Below, in pieces: positions 7,161 to 14,218 of a DNA stretch of 14,851 bases. Below the pieces are notes generated by a model, which was given only the letters and a program-made list of their open reading frames with translations, made no database searches and had not been told where the DNA came from. Where the stretch lies: contig JAJKIL010000281.1 in assembly GCA_021154515.1 (NCBI GenBank), forward strand, positions 1 to 14,851, in the 5' to 3' direction. How positions within the stretch are numbered: position 1 is the stretch's first letter; each line of letters begins with the position of its first letter. Source of the stretch: Niastella sp. (lineage in GTDB: Bacteria; Bacteroidota; Bacteroidia; Chitinophagales; Chitinophagaceae). A program made the translations under genes and the position numbers.

Positions 7161-8284
7161 TACAGATAGCTTAAGTTTGTTTTGGGCGTCAGCGTCAATA
7201 ATGTTTCGTACATTAAGCGAATGGTTTGCTCTATGTCGCTCTTATGCAGCATTTCAACCGTTGTGTGCATATAGCGCAATGGTATAGAGATCAGTACCGA
7301 TGGGCAGCCGTCATTGGCATAGGCAAAGGAATCGGTGTCGGTGCCGGTGCTGCGCGAAACGGTGCGCAACTGAACCGGAATACTGTTCTTTTCTGCCACA
7401 TCCTGTACCACACTCAGCAGTTTATTGTGTACTGCCGGTCCGTAAGCCAGTGAGGGGCCTTTGCCGCAGGCTACATCACCTTCAATGATCTTATTGATCA
7501 TGGGCGTATAGGTATCGTGCGTAACATCGGTAATGATGGCTACGTTGGGTTTTATTCTGCGGGCGATCATTTCTGCCCCACGCAAACCAATTTCTTCCTG
7601 TACAGCGTTTACAACGTACAAGCCGTATGGTAACTGCTTTTTATTTTCTTTCAGTAAACGGGCTACTTCAGCGATCATAAAACCACCCACGCGGTTATCG
7701 AAGGCGCGGCCGATATAGTAATCATTGGCAAGCTCGTCAAAACCATCCTGGTAGGTAACAACCGCGCCAATATGAATACCCAGATCGTCTACTTCTTTTT
7801 TATTGCGGGCGCCACTGTCAAGGAACAGGTTCTCTACCTTGGGTGAAGGATCTTTGGCATCGGGATTATGTAAGCGGGTATGAATAGCCGGCCAGCCAAA
7901 AACAGCTTTCACCGGTCCTTTCTTCCCATGAATAAATACGCGTTGTCCCGGAGCGATCACATGGTCAACACCGCCATTGCGTTTCAGGTATATCAATCCT
8001 TCGGGAGTGATGTAGTTTACAAACCAGCTGATCTCATCGGCATGGGCCTCTATCACCACTTTAAATTCTGCTTTAGGATTGATAACGCCTACAGCTGTAC
8101 CATAAGGGTCAACAAAAGTGGTATCAACCAGCGGGGAAACATAGTCTAACCATAATTTCTGTCCGCTGCTTTCAAAACCAACAGGAGACGGATTGTTTAT
8201 ATAAGTTTTGAGAAAGTTAAATGCCTTATCGGTCAATGTGTAAGTACTTGCAGAAGCGGAAGCGGTCGTTTTACTTTTAGCCAT
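7160..8284 (-). CDS. M42 family metallo-aminopeptidase
   Basis: The 374-residue product has the length and motif set of the M42 (tetrahedral aminopeptidase, once called endoglucanase M or FrvX-like) family. These are cytoplasmic dinuclear-metal enzymes that trim peptides. Metal and catalytic residues are H81 and D83 (EAHADEIS), bridging D196 (GRAFDNRVGG), general base E230 and ligand E231 (AVQEEIGLRGA), D253 (ITDVTHDT) and H340 (RYMHTTVEM). The GTDTDSFAYANDG segment is also typical. The start at 8284 adds a Ser/Thr/Ala-rich 14-residue lead (AKSKTTASASAST) before the conserved part; no other Met is available nearby. It lies 68 nt downstream of the UbiA-like gene on the same strand, in an AT-rich gap with no clear promoter or terminator, so co-transcription is possible. 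Confidence 0.93.
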   Translation of the reverse strand: MAKSKTTASASASTYTLTDKAFNFLKTYINNPSPVGFESSGQKLWLDYVSPLVDTTFVDPYGTAVGVINPKAEFKVVIEAHADEISWFVNYITPEGLIYLKRNGGVDHVIAPGQRVFIHGKKGPVKAVFGWPAIHTRLHNPDAKDPSPKVENLFLDSGARNKKEVDDLGIHIGAVVTYQDGFDELANDYYIGRAFDNRVGGFMIAEVARLLKENKKQLPYGLYVVNAVQEEIGLRGAEMIARRIKPNVAIITDVTHDTYTPMINKIIEGDVACGKGPSLAYGPAVHNKLLSVVQDVAEKNSIPVQLRTVSRSTGTDTDSFAYANDGCPSVLISIPLRYMHTTVEMLHKSDIEQTIRLMYETLLTLTPKTNLSYL

Positions 8285-8352
8285 AATTACTGTATTAAAA
8301 GATAAAATCGTGTTCTATATATTGATAAAAAAATTGATTTAATTGGGCAAAA

Positions 8353-9195
8353 CTACTTATTTGGGATGAATATCGTTAATAGTGACGAAAACATCATCAA
8401 TCCATCCAAAACAAAGTAGTACAGGTAATCGCTGAAGTTCTTTTTGGCTACCGGGTACAGCACGGCGGTTATAAGGCCGGGAATAAGCAGCAGAACAATA
8501 GTAAGGGCCGAAAGTTCATAGAAATATAAAGCACAGGTGCTGATGGCAAACCCCGCCAGTGATGCAGCAAACAGGTTATTGATGCCCTGCTCGTTAAAAT
8601 AGGTGATCATGCTGCGGATACCCGATAGTTTATCATAATCGCGGTCGCGGTAATCGAAAATAATGCAAATGGCATAGATGAGCATAAAACGGCTGGTGCA
8701 GAACAAGACCGTAGCCATATTCCAGTGATGGTTGTCGATGGCAATGGGTAAAAAAGTGGTTACGTACATCCATACAAAGGCCAGGAACAGTGTTTTGCCT
8801 ACGGCTATCCGGCTGAGCCAGGCAAAGGGGCCATATTGTAGTTTGGGGGCTGAATACAGGAAGGTCAGCAATACGGCGCCGGCCAGCCAGATCCAGTGTT
8901 CAATAAATTGAAAGAAGTACCATACCGATACAAGGGCGCCTAAAGAAATAAGTACAAGGTGCAGCGTTTTATGATGCTCCGTCCAGCGGATGCGCACATT
9001 TTCACTGGTGGCATCGCCGCTCAGGTACCAATGGAAATTATAACTGCAAAGCGTAGAAAAAAATACAAATACCAGGTAGGCGATATGGTTGTACTGCAGG
9101 TGTAGTAATTGATTGGTTTGAATTACCATCATCAAAGCACAACCGGCAATAAACAAACTGGTGAACAGAAACAGATCGAATAAATATTTCAACAT
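8353..9195 (-). CDS. UbiA-like polytopic membrane protein with a degenerate first Asp motif
   Basis: The 280-residue, strongly hydrophobic protein has about eight or nine membrane helices and resembles UbiA-family prenyltransferases of Bacteroidota. The second Asp-rich motif is present as DYRDRDYDKL (D181, D184, D186, D188), and AVGKTLFLAFVWMYVTTFLP (132-151) is the kind of middle segment seen in this family. The first motif, normally NDxxDxxxD, is here CSYNFHWYLSGD at about 50-61, with only N53 and D61 in place. This could mean a changed substrate, or loss of prenyl-transfer activity. It starts 24 nt after the stop of the lipoprotein gene and is probably co-transcribed with it. I do not assign a specific acceptor such as quinone or chlorophyll precursors, because no pathway gene is next to it. 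Confidence 0.7.
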   Translation of the reverse strand: MLKYLFDLFLFTSLFIAGCALMMVIQTNQLLHLQYNHIAYLVFVFFSTLCSYNFHWYLSGDATSENVRIRWTEHHKTLHLVLISLGALVSVWYFFQFIEHWIWLAGAVLLTFLYSAPKLQYGPFAWLSRIAVGKTLFLAFVWMYVTTFLPIAIDNHHWNMATVLFCTSRFMLIYAICIIFDYRDRDYDKLSGIRSMITYFNEQGINNLFAASLAGFAISTCALYFYELSALTIVLLLIPGLITAVLYPVAKKNFSDYLYYFVLDGLMMFSSLLTIFIPNK

Positions 9196-9219
9196 CCTGC
9201 AAACACTGAATCCCGCAAG

Positions 9220-9684
9220 TTAAGACCTTTCTATAACAAGTTGTCCGGTAGTGGCCGTATCACTAAAATTTCCAGCTCTGTCTTTCACTACAATATGCAA
9301 AATAATAGTGTCTGGTTCCTTGCCATTGGGCGCATCCGGCTGGCTGCGGGGATCAGCGCAGGCATTAAGATCTGTATTAAATAAGGTTACTTTTAATTCC
9401 CCTTTCGTCTTTTTGGGGAAATCTGGAATTCCGTAAGGTAATATAGGGTTCAATACTGTTTTAACAACTGAATTAAGCCGTTCTTTATACAAAAAAACCG
9501 AATCCAGGTCGCCCTGCTTGTCGGTAAACTCCATTAATATTTCAGAAGAACTTCCGCTCAAAACCGAAACCTGGCTAGGATTAACTGATTTTATTGTAAT
9601 GGTAGGTTTGTCCTGGAACTTATCTTTGCTGCAAGCGGCAAACAGTATTAAAGAAAGGGTGCTATATAAAACAAGCTTTTGCAT
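9220..9684 (-). CDS. Small predicted lipoprotein, function unknown
   Basis: The 154-residue product begins with a lipoprotein signal peptide: basic start MQK, a hydrophobic core, and a lipobox ending FAAC with the lipidated Cys at residue 18, followed by SKDKF. The mature part has a beta-rich look with a TDKQGDLDSVFLY segment near residue 54 and VKDRAGNFSDTATTGQLVIE at the end. These resemble Ig-like or cadherin-like folds of surface lipoproteins in Bacteroidota, but I do not recognise the family. It is the first gene of a likely minus-strand unit with the UbiA-like gene. A TAAATTTG -7 box lies about 19 nt upstream of its ATG. Confidence 0.75.
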   Translation of the reverse strand: MQKLVLYSTLSLILFAACSKDKFQDKPTITIKSVNPSQVSVLSGSSSEILMEFTDKQGDLDSVFLYKERLNSVVKTVLNPILPYGIPDFPKKTKGELKVTLFNTDLNACADPRSQPDAPNGKEPDTIILHIVVKDRAGNFSDTATTGQLVIERS

Positions 9685-9702
9685 ATGTTGTTATTGTCGT
9701 GA

Positions 9703-9710
9703 CAAATTTA
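9703..9710 (-). promoter_or_regulatory. -7 box (TAAATTTG) upstream of the lipoprotein gene
   Basis: On the minus strand TAAATTTG matches the Bacteroidota -7 consensus TAnnTTTG exactly, 19-26 nt upstream of the lipoprotein ATG. The upstream region at the -33 distance is T-rich (TTTAT) but lacks a well-spaced TTG; a TTG is only 14 nt away. The short predicted leader is plausible. This also argues against translating the divergent gene from a GTG at 9699. Confidence 0.4.
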
Positions 9711-9734
9711 AAGCCTAAAGTCTGCAATAAATTT

Positions 9735-10721
9735 ATGATTTGTGAAATAGAAGATAAAATTTTTTCACTTGAACCAGTTGATTTTGAACAACTGGCGCTC
9801 GAAGTATTCCAATTCCAGTACAATAATAATGCTATTTATCAGCAATACGTAAAGGCGCTGTCGATAGTTGGGTCAAATGTGCGGTCAATAGACCAGATCC
9901 CCTTTTTGCCCATCCGTTTCTTTAAAACGGCCGACATAAAAACCACCGTTTTTGAGCCGGAAGCCGTTTTTGAGAGCAGTGGCACTACCCAAACCATCAA
10001 CAGCCGCCATTATGTAAAGGATATGGGTATTTACCACCGTAGTTTTTTACAGGCCTGGGAGCAATTTTACGGACCTGTACAGGATTGGTGCGTGATAGGG
10101 CTGTTACCTGCCTATCTGGAGCGACAGAACTCATCGCTGGTGGTGATGGTGAATGAAATGATCAAACTCAGCGGTCATGCGCAAAGCGGTTTTTATTTAT
10201 ACGAACATGAAAAGCTGGCAGCAGTGTTACAGGAGCTGGAAAAGCAGGGACAAAAAACCTTACTAATCGGCGTTACCTTTGGCCTGCTCGATTTTGCGGA
10301 GCAATTCCCCATGCCATTGAAGCATACTGTTGTGATGGAAACCGGGGGTATGAAGGGCCGCCGCCGCGAAATGACCCGGCAGGAGGTGCATGCCATCCTT
10401 AGTACGGCCTTTAAAACCCCGTTGATCCATTCAGAATACGGGATGACCGAACTGCTCTCACAGGCTTATTCATACGGGCATGGATTGTTTGATTGCCCGC
10501 CCTGGATGAAAGTACTGGTGCGGCAGGATGATGACCCGCTCGATGTTCGGGTAGCCGGCAGCGGGGTAATCAATATAATTGACCTGGCCAACCTGTATTC
10601 CTGTGCATTTATTGCCACAGATGATGTAGGTACCGTACAGGAAGATGGAAGTTTTGAAGTGCTGGGCCGTGTTGATACCAGTGACATCAGGGGATGTAAT
10701 TTATTAATAGCTGGTATATAG
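9735..10721 (+). CDS. LuxE/PaaK-like acyl-protein synthetase family protein
   Basis: The 328-residue product belongs to the ANL-related LuxE family, which activates or transfers fatty acyl groups as acyl-adenylates. Visible motifs are FESSGTTQ (79-86, phosphate-binding loop), METGGMKGRRRE (201-212), HSEYGMTELLSQAY (232-245, adenylate-binding region), TDDVG (295-299) and the C-terminal GRVDTSDIRGCNLL. In luminous bacteria LuxE works with LuxC and LuxD; neither is present here, so the substrate and partner are unknown. The frame extends upstream to a GTG at 9699, but those 12 codons overlap a -7 promoter box of the divergent gene and are not family-like, so I chose the ATG at 9735. The next plus-strand gene begins 67 nt after the stop. 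Confidence 0.87.
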   Translation: MICEIEDKIFSLEPVDFEQLALEVFQFQYNNNAIYQQYVKALSIVGSNVRSIDQIPFLPIRFFKTADIKTTVFEPEAVFESSGTTQTINSRHYVKDMGIYHRSFLQAWEQFYGPVQDWCVIGLLPAYLERQNSSLVVMVNEMIKLSGHAQSGFYLYEHEKLAAVLQELEKQGQKTLLIGVTFGLLDFAEQFPMPLKHTVVMETGGMKGRRREMTRQEVHAILSTAFKTPLIHSEYGMTELLSQAYSYGHGLFDCPPWMKVLVRQDDDPLDVRVAGSGVINIIDLANLYSCAFIATDDVGTVQEDGSFEVLGRVDTSDIRGCNLLIAGI

Positions 10722-10776
10722 ATAATTTAACAGGCTCTTGTGCAACGATATAGGTACGTTAGTAGTCAATTACCAA

Positions 10777-10781
10777 AAGGA
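10777..10781 (+). promoter_or_regulatory. Shine-Dalgarno AAGGA deciding the start at 10789
   Basis: AAGGA lies 7 nt before the ATG at 10789. It supports that start over the upstream in-frame TTG at 10738, and the protein then begins directly with a signal peptide. Confidence 0.6.
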
Positions 10782-10788
10782 AACCGAT

Positions 10789-11166
10789 ATGAAGTTATTA
10801 GTATTTTTTGCATTGGCAGCCACCATGCCGGCTTTATCATCCAAGTGTAACAAGTCGCAAAAACCCGATGAGTATTTACAAGGCAAGGTGATCAGAATTT
10901 CCTGCGCCAGCTATGTTGTACAGGTGTTGAATAATAATTCCATTGGCGAAGATGGCTGGAAGGACCAATCGAACAACAACGTTCAATACGATAATGTGTT
11001 TGCTGCCAGTAACCCCTGCAAATTACCGTCGGGTGTAAAAGCAGGCGCAACTATTAAGTTTAAGCTTAGTCCGCCAAAAGCGAATGATTGTATCACATGC
11101 ATGATGTTCGATGCGCCACCCACCGTAAAATTCGACATCAATGAGATGTCTGTAGTAGGGAAATAA
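10789..11166 (+). CDS. Small secreted protein, function unknown
   Basis: The 125-residue product starts with a signal peptide (MKLLVFFALAATMPALSSKC). A Cys at residue 20 could be lipidated, but the preceding SSK is a poor lipobox, so either cleavage by signal peptidase I or lipidation is possible. The mature part, about 105 residues, is rich in Asn and Lys. It has further Cys residues (in RISCASY, SNPCKLP, ANDCITCMMF) that could form disulfide bonds in the periplasm or outside the cell. I do not recognise the family. It has its own ribosome binding site and is followed 19 nt after the stop by a strong terminator. It may be co-transcribed with the LuxE-like gene. Confidence 0.78.
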   Translation: MKLLVFFALAATMPALSSKCNKSQKPDEYLQGKVIRISCASYVVQVLNNNSIGEDGWKDQSNNNVQYDNVFAASNPCKLPSGVKAGATIKFKLSPPKANDCITCMMFDAPPTVKFDINEMSVVGK

Positions 11167-11185
11167 TATTGTTTTAATGATTGAT

Positions 11186-11223
11186 AAAGGGTCTTCCGAT
11201 GAGTCGGGAGGCCTTTTGTTTTT
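11186..11223 (+). terminator. Intrinsic terminator after the small secreted-protein gene
   Basis: AAAGG(G)TCTTCCGA (11186-11199) pairs with TCGGGAGGCCTTT (11204-11216) around a TGAG loop, with one bulged G and two G-T pairs. A T-rich tail (TTTTGTTTTT) follows. It lies 19 nt beyond the stop codon. Confidence 0.85.
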
Positions 11224-11247
11224 ACGGGAAGTCTGGAGTAATTTTTG
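11215..11247 (+). promoter_or_regulatory. Candidate promoter of the cupin gene, overlapping the terminator tail
   Basis: TTTG (11215-11218) is followed after 20 nt by TAATTTTT (11239-11246) and then G, one mismatch or one extra base from the Bacteroidota consensus. The -33 element lies inside the T tract of the preceding terminator. The predicted start site is about 30 nt before the cupin ATG. Confidence 0.45.
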
Positions 11248-11281
11248 TAACTTCAGTAACAACCCTTTTAACCAAAAAGTC

Positions 11282-11758
11282 ATGGAGATCAAAGCTAAGC
11301 ACGGCTTTAAAATTGATGCCGGTCAGGATCGCTTCAATGAAACGCTCACTTTTCTGGGTGGCACTTTTGAATGTAAAGTATCAGCCACCGACAGCAGGGA
11401 TGGTTTGTGTGTGTTTGATACTACCAAAATGACTAAAGGCGGTCCGCCTTTTCATTTTCACTACACGCAGGATGAATGGTTCTATATTTTGGAGGGTGAA
11501 TTCATTTTTAAGATCGGGGACGATATCTTTAACGCCAAAGCCGGCGATTCCATCTTTGCGCCCCGGCAAATACCGCACACCTTTGCTAAAATAAACGATG
11601 CCAATGCCAGAATGCTTGTGGTGTACCAACCGGCCGGCACTATAGATGAATTTTTTCAACAGGCCAGCCAGTTACCCGATGGCACCCTGCGTGATTTTGA
11701 ACGGTTATACCGTATTCATGGCATGGAAATAGTTGGCCCGCCCCTGAAGTTTGAATAG
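11282..11758 (+). CDS. Cupin domain protein
   Basis: The 158-residue protein is a single-domain cupin. Motif 1 is GGPPFHFHYTQDEWFYILEGE, which fits HxH(x)4E(x)6G with H58, H60, E65 and G72. Motif 2 is GDSIFAPRQIPHTF with H99, so the four usual metal ligands are present. Cupins of this type include dioxygenases, isomerases and sugar-binding sensors; the sequence does not tell which. An open frame continues upstream to 11177, but it runs through the terminator and the promoter of this region, so the ATG at 11282 is the start. No strong Shine-Dalgarno sequence precedes it. It converges with the oxidoreductase gene with a 23-nt gap. Confidence 0.87.
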   Translation: MEIKAKHGFKIDAGQDRFNETLTFLGGTFECKVSATDSRDGLCVFDTTKMTKGGPPFHFHYTQDEWFYILEGEFIFKIGDDIFNAKAGDSIFAPRQIPHTFAKINDANARMLVVYQPAGTIDEFFQQASQLPDGTLRDFERLYRIHGMEIVGPPLKFE

Positions 11759-11781
11759 ACCCTGAGCGAAGTCGAAGTGCA

Positions 11782-12846
11782 CTACCTGTATTCAACCGGT
11801 ATTAACTCTGTACAGGGGAGGGTGCATTTACTTTGATGGCTTTCAAAAGCCAGCTCTATCAGGCGGATGGTATTATAGCCATGCGCAATTCTTTCCTGCA
11901 CCGGTTTATCGTTCACCAGGCTCTCATACAGGTTTTTATAATAAGCGGCATAATCACCTTTGTAAGAAGGATAGCGCTCGCGAACCAGTTTTCCATTTAC
12001 TTCTGTATGCAGCATGCCATAGATCGCTTCAGGTTCTTTTCCCCAGTCGTCCCCAACAGGTAAGGCGCCGGCACGTAACAAAGCCTCCTGGGGGTCTTCA
12101 CCCGATTTTACAAATGAACCTTTTGTTCCGTGGATCAAATAGCGCGGACCCGGTTCACGCACCAGCATCCCGGCTTGCAGCATCACTTTTAAAAAGCCAT
12201 AATCGAGCCGCAGGTCAAAGTAATCATCCACTTTGGCATGTGGGCGCTGTGTGCGAATATCCGCTGTTATGGTGTGGGGCATGCCAAATAAATACAATAC
12301 CTGGTCAAGCAGGTGAGGACCCAGGTCGTACAGGATACCGCTGCCTGGTAACGCATGTTCGCGCCAGGCTTGTGGCCGGGCTTCAGCACGATAGCGGTCG
12401 TAATGCCCTTCAAACGTATGTACCTCGCCCAGCAGTTGTTTATCGAGAATTTCGCGAATGGTAAGAAAATCGCTCACATAGCGGCGGTTCTGATAAACAC
12501 TCAACACCACGCTGTTGCTATTGGCGATCTCTATTAATTCCATCGCCTCTTTGGAAGTATTGGTAACAGGTTTTTCCAGCACCACGTGTTTGCCCGCTTC
12601 CAGTGCCGCCTTGGCATAGGGGAAATGCGTTTCATTAGGCGTGGTGATCACCACCAGGTCAATCTCCTCGTTCTGTAGCAGTTCATCAAACGTCTTCACC
12701 ACCTGCACAAAAGGATATAATTCTTTTGACTCCTGCTTATGCCGTTCTACCACACTAACCAGTTGATAGTTGTTATTGGTGGTAATAAAAGGTGCATGAA
12801 AGACCCTGGCAGAAATGCCGAAGCCTACTAAACCAACTTTGATCAT
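11782..12846 (-). CDS. Gfo/Idh/MocA-family NAD(P)-dependent oxidoreductase, YdgJ-like
   Basis: The 354-residue product is a cytoplasmic dehydrogenase of the Gfo/Idh/MocA family. The N-terminal Rossmann domain begins VGLVGFGISARVFHAPF (4-20), and the catalytic Lys is K92 in VVLEKPVT. The C-terminal substrate domain has GSGILYDLGPHLLDQ (168-182), with the conserved D174 and H178. HAPF, the QNRRYVSDFLTI stretch and the PHLLDQ region match the E. coli YdgJ type, within the group of inositol/sugar dehydrogenases (scyllo-inositol dehydrogenase-like). The exact substrate cannot be read from the sequence. It is a single gene; the 100 nt upstream hold a degenerate 7-bp repeat and no clear promoter. 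It converges with the cupin gene. Confidence 0.92.
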   Translation of the reverse strand: MIKVGLVGFGISARVFHAPFITTNNNYQLVSVVERHKQESKELYPFVQVVKTFDELLQNEEIDLVVITTPNETHFPYAKAALEAGKHVVLEKPVTNTSKEAMELIEIANSNSVVLSVYQNRRYVSDFLTIREILDKQLLGEVHTFEGHYDRYRAEARPQAWREHALPGSGILYDLGPHLLDQVLYLFGMPHTITADIRTQRPHAKVDDYFDLRLDYGFLKVMLQAGMLVREPGPRYLIHGTKGSFVKSGEDPQEALLRAGALPVGDDWGKEPEAIYGMLHTEVNGKLVRERYPSYKGDYAAYYKNLYESLVNDKPVQERIAHGYNTIRLIELAFESHQSKCTLPCTELIPVEYR

Positions 12847-12915
12847 TGCGAATGATTTTTTTTGATAAAAGTGTGATTGGTTAAACTAACAAACTCAATA
12901 ACCTAAATAACTTAC

Positions 12916-12957
12916 GAACCTGAAACTTTGAACTTAAAACGTTCAACTATAAACTGA
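12916..12957. repeat. Degenerate period-7 tandem tract
   Basis: Six consecutive 7-mers share a pattern NAAC(T/C/G)TN or close to it: GAACCTG, AAACTTT, GAACTTA, AAACGTT, CAACTAT and AAACTGA. A looser continuation lies upstream to about 12884. The tract fills the gap between the two minus-strand genes and runs over the stop codon of the PLP-enzyme gene. The units are divergent, but the spacing of the AAC core is exact. Confidence 0.55.
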
Positions 12958-14056
12958 TTTTCCTATCCCTGGCAACTATCTTCCATTCCCCGGTGAGTTT
13001 CCCATTTTCAACTGTATATCCCCGTTCATGCAAAGCAACGGTTGGACAAATATGAATAGGAACCCCGTACAACACATCGCCCGGTTTAAAGGAATGGCCT
13101 TCACCCGCCTGCAAAACCAGGTGCTCTTCACTATGGGAGACTGCTTTTAACTGCGGGGCATTTAAGAAGAAAACCCGTTTGGTGATCTCATTTTCAGCCG
13201 CAATTGATTTGTGGCCCAGGTCAACACAAATATGGATATCATTAGGCAACGAAATCACGCGGGTTACCACGATGGCGGCAATTTGAAAAGGTTGCTCGGT
13301 GCATTGATCGAGATAGCTTTTGTCCCAGAAAATAAATGTACCGGGGCTGCATTCCACCGTTCCCCGTTTGGCGTGAATGGGAAAGCTGGGCGATCCGCCG
13401 GCGATAACTTTCACCTTGGTATAGCCCATCGATCTCAATGCCTGTAACATGTCTTCCACTTTGGCGTAGGCTTCATTACTCTGGGCAGTGCGTTCTTCCA
13501 GCGTACCGCGGGTATGACCGTCATACGCGTGCAACCCGGCAATTGATAAGCCTTTTGCCTTTGCACAATATTCATACAGTTCAATGGCTTTTTCACCCGG
13601 TACAATGCCCGTGCGGTTCTGCCCGATATTTAAATCGATATATACAGAAATGGTAGCGCCAACCGTCGCAAAAGCATTCGCAATGGCTTCTGCACTGGGG
13701 ATATTGTCGACCAGGCAGCTAAAATGCGTGTTGGGATATTGTTGTGTTACCTTAACAAAGCGTTGCACTTTGGGACCAATGGGTTGATAGGCCAACACCA
13801 CATCAGGCGCGCCGCACATGCCCAGCATTTCCGCTTCAGCAATGGTAGCGTATTTGAATTTGGTGATGCCGGCGGCCAGCATCAGTTGTGTGGCTTCTTT
13901 TGTTTTATGGGTCTTGGCATGCGGGCGCAACCGTTGCGGATCATCGATCATGGCCTTCAGGGTAGTGATGTTTGTTTTTACCCGTTCAGGAAATATTACC
14001 AGGGCGGGAGTGTCCAATTCATCAATGTTTTGGATCTGATACCAGTTTGCTTGCAT
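12947..14056 (-). CDS. D-threonine aldolase / D-serine dehydratase-type PLP enzyme
   Basis: The 369-residue product belongs to the fold-type III (alanine-racemase-like) D-TA family. These enzymes cleave D-threonine and similar D-3-hydroxy amino acids to glycine and an aldehyde, or deaminate D-serine. The PLP Lys is K48 in LRPHAKTHK. Further motifs are HAYDGHTRG (176-184), VIAGGSPSFP (217-226), VDLGHKSIAAE (278-288), and the C-terminal metal site H335-x-C337 in GVPIHICPTVAL, which resembles the His/Cys zinc site of D-serine dehydratase. An open frame reaches a TTG at 14107, but its extra residues (PIADCRLPIAD) are translated from a 7-bp tandem repeat. The ATG at 14056, giving MQANWYQIQNIDELDTPALV, fits the family. 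A GntP-family permease gene lies upstream on the same strand, which suggests uptake and breakdown of a D-amino acid. Confidence 0.9.
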   Translation of the reverse strand: MQANWYQIQNIDELDTPALVIFPERVKTNITTLKAMIDDPQRLRPHAKTHKTKEATQLMLAAGITKFKYATIAEAEMLGMCGAPDVVLAYQPIGPKVQRFVKVTQQYPNTHFSCLVDNIPSAEAIANAFATVGATISVYIDLNIGQNRTGIVPGEKAIELYEYCAKAKGLSIAGLHAYDGHTRGTLEERTAQSNEAYAKVEDMLQALRSMGYTKVKVIAGGSPSFPIHAKRGTVECSPGTFIFWDKSYLDQCTEQPFQIAAIVVTRVISLPNDIHICVDLGHKSIAAENEITKRVFFLNAPQLKAVSHSEEHLVLQAGEGHSFKPGDVLYGVPIHICPTVALHERGYTVENGKLTGEWKIVARDRKISL

Positions 14057-14070
14057 TGTTTGTTGTTTGT

Positions 14071-14107
<37 letters not shown>

Positions 14108-14158
14108 AAAATTTCAGGCGGTGCAAGATTAGAAATTAATCTCAAAATTCGCGAACCC

Positions 14159-14186
14159 ATTCACGATTCACGATTGACGATTCACG
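14159..14186. repeat. Second heptamer tandem repeat, four copies
   Basis: The unit ATTCACG occurs four times in a row; the third copy is ATTGACG. It lies 52 nt from the first heptamer tract, in the same 162-nt gap. Read on the minus strand the unit is GTGAATC, which shares AATC with GGCAATC, the plus-strand form of the first tract. Confidence 0.9.
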
Positions 14187-14218
14187 ATCAAAGGTAATGA
14201 CTTTAGCAGGTTCCCTGG

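Noticed and set aside
12114..12464. 116-codon plus-strand open frame inside the oxidoreductase gene
   Set aside because: It is antisense to conserved Gfo/Idh/MocA motifs and shows no recognisable domain or start signal.
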